Shown in pieces: positions 26,912-34,718 of a stretch of DNA of 64,000 nucleotides. This stretch comes from Kolteria novifilia (GTDB lineage: Bacteria; Planctomycetota; Planctomycetia; Kolteriales; Kolteriaceae). The stretch lies in the NCBI GenBank assembly GCA_007748055.1, contig CP036279.1:7502001-7566000 (forward strand). Reading direction: 5' to 3'. The notes under the pieces are model-generated. The model did not search any database, had not been told where the DNA came from, and saw only the letters and a program-made list of their open reading frames with translations. Each line of letters opens with the position of its first letter. Position 1 is the stretch's first letter. The translations under genes were made by a program, and so were the position numbers.

Positions 26912-28330
26912 TCAGCTCCGCGCCGGGTGCCCCAGATGCGCGCTCACCAGCGAGGAGACCTTTGGGACGAGCGTGTCGAACGTGAAGGGTTTGGTCACGT
27001 AGTCATTGGCCCCCGCGACCGCGCACGCGACCACGGTGGAGCGACGCCGATCGGCGGAGATCATGATCAGCGGCCTGGTAAACCCGCCCTGCCTCAGTTC
27101 TTTGGCAATGTCGACGCCGCTAGCTCCATCGGACAAATGGACATCGACGAGGGCTGCATGACACTCGGGAGCTAGCTGAAGCGCCTCGCGCGCCGTCGAG
27201 CAGGGCCGAGCCTCCATCCCCGCCTTGCCGAGAAAATGCTTGGTCAACGCAATGGTTGACGAATCGTCGTCGACGACGAGAATCTGAACCCGTTGGCGAA
27301 CATCGTTCAGGGAAAACGAAGGGGTCTCCGTCTCGACGGCCGGTCGCCCTTCCGCCCCTTCGGTGATCTTGGTGGCCAAACCGTGAGCCAATTCGCTCAA
27401 CTCTTGGGGATCGGGCTGCGGAATCCGAAAGAGCCGGTTGGCCTCCTCCGCTCGGTGAGCTATCTCCGCGATGCAGTCCTTGATGTCTTCCACCGGCACG
27501 GCGGCAGCGCTTCCCAGCGACTGCCGAAAACGCTCGTAGCGCTCGGGGACCGAATGGTCACGCCAGTTGGCCAACGCCTCGCCGATGTTCATCAGATGCA
27601 GGAACTTCTGCTCGACAGTGATTGTCTCCTCGGGAAGGGGATCGTGGTGACGCATGACGAGCCCGACCATGGTCTCGGGCAACCCCCAGTGCTGAAGCAA
27701 CGCCGCCCCGATATCGGCATGATTCAGGTCAAACTCCTCCTTTTCCAGCACCTCAAGCCGAGAGGTCTTGCTGGCCCGAAAGCGGTTGAGCAGACGGATG
27801 TAGCGGGATCCCTCCACACGCATCAGGGCGAGGATGCCAAAATCTTGCAGAAGTCCGAGCGCGTAGGCGGCGTCGGGACAGACATCACTCATGCGGTCCG
27901 CGAAGGTCGCGGTGGCACTGGCGATCAAGACTCCCCGGCGATTTGACCAGTTGACCTCTTTTCCTCCGGTCCTCGACTTCAGCATCTGCTGAAACTGAGC
28001 CATGCAGGCCGAAATGACAGTGCAAATCGTCCGTTTCGTCCCGAGAAGCTTCACCCCCTCGGCGACGTTGAGAATCTCGCGCGACATTCCGAATGCGGCG
28101 CTGTTGACCAGGCGCAAGACATCGGCGGTGGCACGCGGATCGAGCGCAACGTCGGCAGCGAGCTGCTGCATGGGAATTCCATGGTCGCCCTCTCCAAAGT
28201 AGGACGAACACTTGACCAACAGTTGGGAGGAGGGAGGGATCTGGTCGATCCGCTCGACCATTTCCAGGGCGGCAGGATCTACGGTGTTTGGGTGAGCCGT
28301 GGGCATGACAACGCGTTCCGAAACGGACAC
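26912..28330 (-). CDS. HDOD domain protein with C-terminal receiver
   Basis: About 472 residues. The N-terminal half is an HDOD domain (LLVKCSSYFGEGDHG..., LRLVNSAAFGM, ALGLLQDFGILAL, HADIGAALLQHWGLP), a catalytically dead HD relative used in signalling. After a linker, a receiver domain starts at RVQILVVDDDSS, with the phospho-acceptor aspartate in AALVDVHL, and the conserved lysine in YVTKPF, so it looks phosphorylatable. HDOD-receiver proteins usually act in regulatory networks for motility, cell cycle or stress. The start is a GTG at 28330, or an ATG eight codons later at 28306. It heads the reverse-strand group. Confidence 0.85.
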   Translation of the reverse strand: MSVSERVVMPTAHPNTVDPAALEMVERIDQIPPSSQLLVKCSSYFGEGDHGIPMQQLAADVALDPRATADVLRLVNSAAFGMSREILNVAEGVKLLGTKRTICTVISACMAQFQQMLKSRTGGKEVNWSNRRGVLIASATATFADRMSDVCPDAAYALGLLQDFGILALMRVEGSRYIRLLNRFRASKTSRLEVLEKEEFDLNHADIGAALLQHWGLPETMVGLVMRHHDPLPEETITVEQKFLHLMNIGEALANWRDHSVPERYERFRQSLGSAAAVPVEDIKDCIAEIAHRAEEANRLFRIPQPDPQELSELAHGLATKITEGAEGRPAVETETPSFSLNDVRQRVQILVVDDDSSTIALTKHFLGKAGMEARPCSTAREALQLAPECHAALVDVHLSDGASGVDIAKELRQGGFTRPLIMISADRRRSTVVACAVAGANDYVTKPFTFDTLVPKVSSLVSAHLGHPARS

Positions 28331-28522
28331 TTGTGCCTAGCAAGCGGACGATGGGAGAGTTGCCGTCATCGCCGCTAGTCTTCCCAACGCCCCCATCACC
28401 CAAGTTTAGGTCAGGGCTTGGTTCCTGTGCTACTAGAAATGTCTGATTCTGAAGTCCGTAGACGACAACTTCACAATTGAGGTCCGCATGACCCACGCCA
28501 TACGACGATGGCCCAAGAAATG

Positions 28523-28551
28523 AAAAACCCTGCCCGAAAACTCGGACAGGG
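28523..28551 (-). terminator. rho-independent terminator
   Basis: On the minus strand, CCCTGTCCGA, loop, TCGGGCAGGG and then TTTTTCATTT. A ten-pair stem with one G-T pair followed by a T-run. It lies about 150 bases downstream of the VVSYY gene and would end its transcript. Confidence 0.8.
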
Positions 28552-28632
28552 ACGCGATGTTAACGATTGGGCCGGCGCCGACGAGTGCTCTTCTCCAACT
28601 TGACGCTGGTGTTCGTGCAACCCTAACCCTTT

Positions 28633-28690
28633 GCCACTGGCTGACAAGCAGCCTGTGGCACCCCGAAAGCTAGTTGGACCAGTGCACTAG
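28633..28690 (-). repeat. 58-bp dispersed palindromic element, copy 2
   Basis: Reverse-orientation relative of 12563-12620. Reading the minus strand it runs CTAGTGCACTGGTCC, GGGGTGCCACAGGCTG, CTTGT, CAGCCAGT. It lies between the terminator and the end of the VVSYY gene. Confidence 0.85.
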
Positions 28691-28703
28691 GCCACAACCT
28701 CTT

Positions 28704-29060
28704 TTAGTATTTAACCTTATAGAAAGGCGTCTTCACGATCGTCTTGCCGAAGAGTCCACGGCGAACCGTTGCGGGGTAGTAGGAAACCGCGGGCGGGGCG
28801 TAGTAGCTCACGACCGGCGCCGGCGCGGCGACCACCGCCGGCTCGTAGTACGACACCACGGGAGCCGCGACGATCGGAGGCGTATAGTAGGAAACGACGG
28901 GAGCGGCAACGACCGGCGCCGCGACCATCGGAGCTGGAGCCACCACGGGCACGGCGGGGGTGTAGTAGCTGACCACCACTTGAGCTTGAGCGCTCGACGC
29001 GGAGGCGAACCAAATCGTCCCGGCGGCGATGACACCCAACAGCACGTTGCGAACCTTCAT
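28704..29060 (-). CDS. secreted VVSYY-repeat protein
   Basis: A 118-residue exported protein. ATG 29060 is chosen because a GGGAGAGG Shine-Dalgarno precedes it and it opens a signal peptide (MKVRNVLLGVIAAGTIWFASASSAQA). The mature part is almost entirely low-complexity: VVSYYTP, VVSYYEP and VVSYYAP units separated by Ala/Val/Pro-rich spacers, ending in a basic tail (RRGLFGKTIVKTPFYKVKY). Tyrosine-pair repeats of this kind occur in uncharacterised exported proteins; a role in the cell envelope, perhaps cross-linked, is a guess. It stands alone with its own terminator. Confidence 0.75.
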   Translation of the reverse strand: MKVRNVLLGVIAAGTIWFASASSAQAQVVVSYYTPAVPVVAPAPMVAAPVVAAPVVSYYTPPIVAAPVVSYYEPAVVAAPAPVVSYYAPPAVSYYPATVRRGLFGKTIVKTPFYKVKY

Positions 29061-29703
29061 GGTGCGATCCTCTCCCTGGTTGTCTCGTTCGGTGTCGCGA
29101 AATCCGGCCAATGCCATTGACCGGTTGAATCCGCGCACGTCCTCTCATCCTAAGAGGTAGAAGAATCGATTGCGACGAATCGGCGGCGATGTTGTCGATT
29201 CTTCTTCGATTCGGGACCCACCAAGCCGCAAGATCCCCCCAGTCTCTCCCGTTTTCAACCTATCTGGACCACCAAGTTCGCTCGGAGACCCCTATTCTTC
29301 CATCCGCTCGCGTCACTTCCGCGCCCAGATCAGTGGTCAAAGAGGCACGAAAGCGCCGGCGCGGCCCCGGCGGCTCGAGCGAGCCATTCTTTTTCCAGGA
29401 CTCAATGATCCCGGTCGCGATGGCCGATGCGAAGAATTGTGCCGATTCGTCCGAGCCTCCAGCGGTAGCGTTCCCGGAGATCGACGCGACTGTCGGTCGA
29501 TTGACGCTGAAGGCGTGGATCATTCGCCGCCGCGTGTTTTTGACGGCGAGAGAATTCCGCACCCAAAAGGGGTTTGTTAATTATTCGGACCTTGTTATCA
29601 CGCCCTCGACGCCGTGACAGGACGTCACTGCGCTGAGCACGTCGAACGGTTCGCGCGGAGCCCGATCAACAGGGATCGGGCTGCAAGACAAGGAGGTCAT
29701 GCG
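29061..29703. promoter_or_regulatory. divergent intergenic region
   Basis: About 640 bases between the reverse VVSYY gene and the forward histidine kinase gene. It must contain both promoters. Two overlapping open frames (29170-29580 and 29189-29617) exist but have no recognisable domain, no good Shine-Dalgarno and biased composition, so I do not call them. Confidence 0.4.
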
Positions 29704-31260
29704 GTGAAGTTTCGGTGGCGCATTCGGCAAAAGCTCGCCGCCGGGTTGATCCTGGTAGCCGGCATGACCACCTTGCTCTCCATTGGCTCCTTCTACGGCC
29801 TCTACTCGTATCGCCGAACCAACAAGGTGTTCAACTACCAGCATCAGCAACTGGCGGTGCTCGGCTATCTCGAGTTGGCGGTAAGCGGCCTGAACTTCCC
29901 GAGCGGGGAAACCGTTTCCGGACTCGATCAGGATCTCGCCCGAAAAGAGAAGCTGGAACGGCTCGAGCGCATCGAACGCATGCTCGAGAAGTACGACGAC
30001 GGCCTCAAGCACGCCGCCGCCTATTCCTTCTCCAAGGCGGAGACCGAAAAACAAGTCGCCATGCTTCAGAAAATGCGTGGCTATCTCGCCGAGTTGCGAG
30101 ACTCCGTCAGCGGCAAGAAACCGACCGTCGAGGTCAACACCCCAAGACCGATCTGGTACCTGGGCAACGAACGCGACGTCATCGCCAAGCTGATCAACAC
30201 GCTCGTCGACCTGCGCGGCGTCATCCATCAAGAGGTCACCCGTCACGTCGAGACCGACCGCAACAACTACCGCGCGAGTCTCGCCGTCGTCTATAGCACG
30301 ACGGTGCTCGTCTTGGTCATGCTGGTCGTCCTTGTCTGGCTGGGCTATCGTGCGATCTTCCATCCGATTCGCGAGCTGCATCGCGGCGTCACCAAACTGG
30401 CCGAGGGCAAGTTCGACTTCCGCGTCCGCCTCGAAACCGGCGACGAAATGCAAGAACTCGGCGAGTCGTTCAACAACATGGCCGACCGGCTCCAAAACGT
30501 TTACGAGGAACTCAACGACAAGGTCCGCGAACGCAGCCGCCAGCTCATCCGCTCCGAGCGGCTCGCCAGCGTCGGCTTCCTCGCGGCCGGGGTCGCGCAC
30601 GAGATCAACAACCCACTGGCGAGCATCGCCTTTTGTGGTGAGGCCCTCGAGGCACGGCTCAAGCAAATTCTCCCCGCCGACGGAGAGAACGCTGACGTCG
30701 TCGAGAACTATCTCGGCATGATCCAACAAGAGGCCTTCCGCTGTAAGGCGATCACCGAGAAACTGCTCGACTTCTCGCGCGTCGGGGAGCCCGAACGAGT
30801 CGAAACCGATCTCGTCTCGCTCATTCGCAACGTCATCGAGATGGTGCAGCACCTCGGCCGGGCGGTCGACAAGCAGATCGTCTTCGAGCCCGAAGACATC
30901 GTCATGGCTCGCGTCAATCCGCAAGAGCTCAAGCAAGTGCTGCTCAACCTGGTCGTCAACGCCCTCGAGAGTGTCGACGAGCAGGGGGTGGTCCGCGTCG
31001 TCACCTGCCGCGAGGAGGACTCGGTCGTCATCCGGGTCACCGACAATGGCTGTGGCATGACCGAGGAAGTGCGTGAGAACCTCTTCGAGCCGTTCTTCAC
31101 GCGGAATCGCTCGGGCAAGGGAACGGGGCTCGGGCTTTCGATCAGCCATCTGATCATCAGCCAGCATGGCGGCACGCTCGACGCATCGAGCGATGGTCCG
31201 GGCCATGGAAGCACCTTCACGATTCATCTCGGCGAGAAGATCAGAGCACACGCCGCCTAG
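29704..31260 (+). CDS. membrane sensor histidine kinase
   Basis: A 518-residue sensor kinase. The GTG at 29704 is preceded by a perfect AGGAGG seven bases upstream; the ATG at 29699 is immediately closed by TGA. Order of parts: transmembrane helix (residues about 10-30), extracytoplasmic helical sensor, second transmembrane helix (about 198-220), HAMP domain, dimerisation/phosphotransfer helix with H299 in GVAHEINNPLASI, and the HATPase domain with N box (LLNLVVNALES), G1 (DNGCGM), F box (FEPFF) and G2 (GTGLGLSI). Sequence style is that of NtrB/ZraS-like kinases that pair with sigma-54 activators, matching the gene that follows 191 bases later. Confidence 0.92.
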   Translation: MKFRWRIRQKLAAGLILVAGMTTLLSIGSFYGLYSYRRTNKVFNYQHQQLAVLGYLELAVSGLNFPSGETVSGLDQDLARKEKLERLERIERMLEKYDDGLKHAAAYSFSKAETEKQVAMLQKMRGYLAELRDSVSGKKPTVEVNTPRPIWYLGNERDVIAKLINTLVDLRGVIHQEVTRHVETDRNNYRASLAVVYSTTVLVLVMLVVLVWLGYRAIFHPIRELHRGVTKLAEGKFDFRVRLETGDEMQELGESFNNMADRLQNVYEELNDKVRERSRQLIRSERLASVGFLAAGVAHEINNPLASIAFCGEALEARLKQILPADGENADVVENYLGMIQQEAFRCKAITEKLLDFSRVGEPERVETDLVSLIRNVIEMVQHLGRAVDKQIVFEPEDIVMARVNPQELKQVLLNLVVNALESVDEQGVVRVVTCREEDSVVIRVTDNGCGMTEEVRENLFEPFFTRNRSGKGTGLGLSISHLIISQHGGTLDASSDGPGHGSTFTIHLGEKIRAHAA

Positions 31261-31451
31261 TTCGGGGCGGCCGACAGGACTTCTGGGGTAGACGTAGGGT
31301 GGGTCTTGATCCACCACGAGAGACGGAAACTTTCTGGTGGGCCACGTCCCGCCAGCATCGAGAGCGACAACTAGGCGCTTGCGGATGACGATCGCTCGAT
31401 CATCGTCGCGAGCAACGATCTGTTTCGGTAGCGTTTGGACGAGGGGCCTCA
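31261..31451. other. intergenic spacer with dispersed repeat
   Basis: 190 bases between the kinase and regulator genes, containing a copy of the GTAGGGTGGGTC repeat family at 31294-31317, which also occurs at 44.8, 49.3, 51.8 and 52.5 kb. Confidence 0.5.
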
Positions 31452-32831
31452 ATGGCAACGGCGGATTGCACGAAGCTGCGGATTCTCTTTGCGGACGATG
31501 AAAAGCCGTTGCGTGAGTTGATGCGCCTGGAGCTACCTCGACTCGGTCACGACGTCACCGTCTGCGACGACGGCCGCTGCGCCCTCGACGTGATCGAGAA
31601 AGCGAGCTTCGACGTCGCGCTGCTCGACATCCGCATGCCAGGGCTTAGCGGCATCGAGGTCCTCAAACGAATCAAGGAAGTCGCTCCCGAGACCGAGGTC
31701 GTCCTCCTCACCGGACACGCGACCGTCGAGACCGCGGTCGAGTCGCTGCGCTATCACGCCTTCGACTACCTGACCAAGCCGTGCAAGATGGCCGAACTCG
31801 AAGCGGTGCTCCATCGCGTCGCCGAGAAGCGGGCCCTGCTCAATAAGACCATCGCCCTGGAGAACCGGTTGCGAACCGCCGAGGGCCAGCCGAGGCTCGT
31901 CGGCGGCTCCAAGCCGATGCAGCGTGTCGCGGACATCATCGCGAAGGTCGCGCCGACCGACTCGACCGTCTTGGTGCTCGGGGAGACCGGGACGGGCAAG
32001 GAGGTCGTCGCCCGGACGCTGCACGAGCAGAGCCAGCGCTCCTCGATGCCGTTCGTTCCGGTCAACTGCGGCGCGTTGCCCGAACATCTCGTCGAGAGCG
32101 AACTCTTCGGCCATCGCAAGGGGGCTTTCACGGGCGCCGACCAGAACCGCAAGGGGCTCTTCGAAGTCGCCAACGGCGGGACGCTCTTTCTCGATGAAGT
32201 CGGCGAATTGCCGAAATCGATGCAGGCCAAACTCCTCCGTTTTCTTGAGTCGGGCGAAGTGCGCCGCGTCGGAGAAAACGAGCCATTCCGCGTCGATGTC
32301 CGCGTCTTGTGCGCGACCAACCGTGGCCTGCGTGACATGGTCGCCGACGACGACTTCCGCGAGGACCTCTACTTCCGGATCAACACCTTCGAGATCGAGT
32401 TGCCCGGTTTGCGTGAGCGGCCCGACGACATCGCGACCCTCGCCGAACACTTGCTTATGCGGGCGGCCAAGGGCAAGGACATCTCGGGGCTCTTGACCCC
32501 CGAGGCGATCGACGCGCTCAAGACCTACACCTGGCCGGGCAACGTCCGCGAACTCGCCAATGTCATGGAGTACGCCTACATCGTCTCCGGCGGCGAACCG
32601 ATCGGCCCCGATCACCTGCCCGGTCACTTGAGAGGCGCGGCGTCGAACTCGATCTTTCCGCCCGCCAGCCAAACGCTCAGTCTGCACGAACTGGAAATGC
32701 AGTACATCGTCCGCGTGCTCGACCAGAACGAAGGCAACAAGCCCGAGACCGCCAAGCAACTCGGCATCAGCCTCAAGACCCTCTACAACAAACTCAATCT
32801 CATCAACGAAACCAATTCCCTCGCCGGCTGA
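31452..32831 (+). CDS. sigma-54-dependent NtrC-family response regulator
   Basis: A 459-residue regulator. The receiver domain has the acidic pair in LFADDE, phospho-acceptor D59 in ALLDIRMPG, and the lysine in YLTKP. The AAA+ domain has Walker A GETGTGKE (177-184), the GAFTGAD sigma-54 contact loop (224-230), Walker B LFLDEVGE, and the R-finger region further on. The C-terminus is a Fis-type helix-turn-helix (NKPETAKQLGISLKTLYNKL). It should activate sigma-54 promoters when phosphorylated by the upstream kinase. Targets are not known; the glycosyltransferase cluster directly downstream is a candidate. Confidence 0.95.
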   Translation: MATADCTKLRILFADDEKPLRELMRLELPRLGHDVTVCDDGRCALDVIEKASFDVALLDIRMPGLSGIEVLKRIKEVAPETEVVLLTGHATVETAVESLRYHAFDYLTKPCKMAELEAVLHRVAEKRALLNKTIALENRLRTAEGQPRLVGGSKPMQRVADIIAKVAPTDSTVLVLGETGTGKEVVARTLHEQSQRSSMPFVPVNCGALPEHLVESELFGHRKGAFTGADQNRKGLFEVANGGTLFLDEVGELPKSMQAKLLRFLESGEVRRVGENEPFRVDVRVLCATNRGLRDMVADDDFREDLYFRINTFEIELPGLRERPDDIATLAEHLLMRAAKGKDISGLLTPEAIDALKTYTWPGNVRELANVMEYAYIVSGGEPIGPDHLPGHLRGAASNSIFPPASQTLSLHELEMQYIVRVLDQNEGNKPETAKQLGISLKTLYNKLNLINETNSLAG

Positions 32832-32869
32832 GATCCGCGGGCCGACGCAGCGACGAGGCGCGATGAGGC

Positions 32870-33874
32870 ATGCACTCCAACACGGCATCCGACCAACCGA
32901 CGACGAAGCGTCAGCGCGATCCGAATCGCCCGCTGCTCTCGATCGTCGTCCCCGTCTTCAATGAAGAAGACTGTCTCGAGGCGCTGCACCAACGTCTCAC
33001 CGAGGTCTTCGCCGATCTCGAGGACGGCTACGAGATCATCTTCATCAACGACGGCAGCCGCGATCGCTCCGCCCAGATCATGCGCCAGCTCGCCGAGCGC
33101 GATCCCAAAGTCGGCTACTACTCGTTCTCACGAAACTTCGGCCATGAGTCGGCCACCAGTTGCGGGCTCGAGCGCGCCAACGGCCAAACGGTCGTCATCA
33201 TCGACGCCGATCTCCAGGACCCTCCCGAGGTCATTCACGAAATGCTCGAGCGCTGGCGCGAGGGCTATGACCTGATCGTCGGCCAACGCACCAAACGGGA
33301 TGGCGAGACTCTTCTGACCAAGGCGACGAGCTACCTCTTCTACCGGCTCCTCTCGCGCGTCTCGGAGGTCGAGGTCCCTCTCGACACGGGCGACTTTCGG
33401 CTCATGGACCGCTCCGTCGTCGAGGCCTTCAACCAACTACCAGAACGCAACCGCTTCGTTCGCGGCATGATCGCTTGGACCGGCTATCGCCAAACCTCGG
33501 TCAACTACCACCGCGACGCGCGGCTCGCCGGGGCGACCAAGTACAGCTTCTTCAAAAGGCTTCGCTTGGCTTTCGACGCCATTTGCGGCATGAGCAGCGA
33601 ACCGCTACGCTGGATCAACACCCTGGGGATGATCGTCACCCTCCTCAGCTTCACCGGAGGACTGGTCGTCTTCGCCGAGAAACTCATCTTCGGGATCGGC
33701 ATTCCGGGGTACGCGTTCCAGGTGATCGCCATGTTCCTGCTTTCGGGAGTGCAGCTCCTGACGCTCGGCATTCTCGGCGAGTACATCGGACGGATCTACG
33801 TCGAGGTCAGACGTCGGCCCCTCTACTTCCTCGCCGAGCAGTGGGATCCGAGAGAACGTCACGAGGGATCTTAG
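32870..33874 (+). CDS. GT2 glycosyltransferase, GtrB/DPM1-like
   Basis: A 334-residue family-2 glycosyltransferase with two C-terminal transmembrane helices, the layout of GtrB/YfdH and related polyprenyl-phosphate sugar transferases. The GT-A domain shows SIVVPVFNEE at the N-terminus, the nucleotide-binding INDGSRD, and the metal-binding D-A-D in IIDADLQDPPE. Membrane segments cover about residues 243-265 and 278-300. It probably moves a sugar from a nucleotide donor to undecaprenyl phosphate on the cytoplasmic side, making a lipid-linked donor of the type that GT-C enzymes use. It starts 38 bases after the regulator and ends one base before the methyltransferase start. Confidence 0.92.
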   Translation: MHSNTASDQPTTKRQRDPNRPLLSIVVPVFNEEDCLEALHQRLTEVFADLEDGYEIIFINDGSRDRSAQIMRQLAERDPKVGYYSFSRNFGHESATSCGLERANGQTVVIIDADLQDPPEVIHEMLERWREGYDLIVGQRTKRDGETLLTKATSYLFYRLLSRVSEVEVPLDTGDFRLMDRSVVEAFNQLPERNRFVRGMIAWTGYRQTSVNYHRDARLAGATKYSFFKRLRLAFDAICGMSSEPLRWINTLGMIVTLLSFTGGLVVFAEKLIFGIGIPGYAFQVIAMFLLSGVQLLTLGILGEYIGRIYVEVRRRPLYFLAEQWDPRERHEGS

Positions 33875-33875
33875 G

Positions 33876-34643
33876 ATGGATGTCAGTTTGTACGAGGAGA
33901 TGTGGCGCACCGAGGAGACCCATTGGTGGTTTCTCGGAAGACGTCGGATCGTCACCTCGTTGATCAAGCGCTATGCGAATATCGACGGCTCGGGCCCCAA
34001 GCGGATCTGCGAACTCGGCTGCGGCTGCGGCGCCAACTTGGCCGCGTGGGCGATCGCGCATGACGTTCACGGCATGGACGCCTCCCCCGTCGCTCTGGAG
34101 TTCGCCCGACGCCGGCTCGGCGAGCGCGTTCGCGAGGGCCGCCTGCCCGACAAGATTCCCTTCGCCCCCGAGAGTTTCGACATCGTCGTGATGACCGACG
34201 TGCTCGAACATGTCGAGCACGACGCCGCGTCGACACGCAGCGCCTTGAACCTTCTCGTTCCCGGCGGCATTCTCCTCTGTACCGTTCCGGCTTATCAGTG
34301 GCTCTATTCGCCCCGCGACGAGCAACATCACCACTACCGGCGCTACGCCCGCAATCAGTTCCGCCAACTCTTCGCCGACCTCGATGTCGAGCTGGAACTC
34401 TTCTCGTACTACAATTCGCTCCTGTTCCCACCCGCCGCGATGATTCGCCTCAAGGAGAGGTGGTTCGGCGTCTCCCGCGGGAAAGGGGATCTCTCGATCC
34501 CTCCGAGGCCGGTCAACCGAATGCTCGCGACCATCTTTTCCTTCGAATCGCGCCTTCTTCCCCGCATGACGATGCCTGCCGGTCTTTCGCTGATCGCTGT
34601 CGCCCGCCGGCGGGAACGCGGCGCGGCGGTCCAAGCGATCTAG
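33876..34643 (+). CDS. class I SAM-dependent methyltransferase
   Basis: A 255-residue methyltransferase. Motif I is ICELGCGCGANL, the acidic residue after strand 2 is in GMDAS, and motif II/III is FDIVVMTDVLEHVEHD. The pattern fits small-molecule or lipid/glycan methylation rather than nucleic acids. The start ATG lies one base after the stop of the GT2 gene, so they are translationally coupled and likely act on the same glycan or lipid pathway. The exact substrate is unknown. Confidence 0.9.
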   Translation: MDVSLYEEMWRTEETHWWFLGRRRIVTSLIKRYANIDGSGPKRICELGCGCGANLAAWAIAHDVHGMDASPVALEFARRRLGERVREGRLPDKIPFAPESFDIVVMTDVLEHVEHDAASTRSALNLLVPGGILLCTVPAYQWLYSPRDEQHHHYRRYARNQFRQLFADLDVELELFSYYNSLLFPPAAMIRLKERWFGVSRGKGDLSIPPRPVNRMLATIFSFESRLLPRMTMPAGLSLIAVARRRERGAAVQAI

Positions 34644-34718
34644 CAGGCTGTTGACACAAGCCGGGTGCCTTGCCCACGAGAGCGTAGGCGGCACGCCAGT
34701 GACAAGGAGTCGTCACTC

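Larger units (their letters stand above)
28331..28703. other. gene-free region with terminator and dispersed element
   Basis: 373 bases between the HDOD-receiver gene and the VVSYY gene, both on the minus strand. It holds a terminator (28523-28551), a 58-bp dispersed palindromic element (28633-28690) and presumably the promoter of the HDOD gene. No gene recognised. Confidence 0.5.

Noticed and set aside
29189-29617. 142-residue open frame upstream of the histidine kinase
   Set aside because: No domain, no ribosome binding site, overlapping a second open frame of similar length; probably leader sequence.
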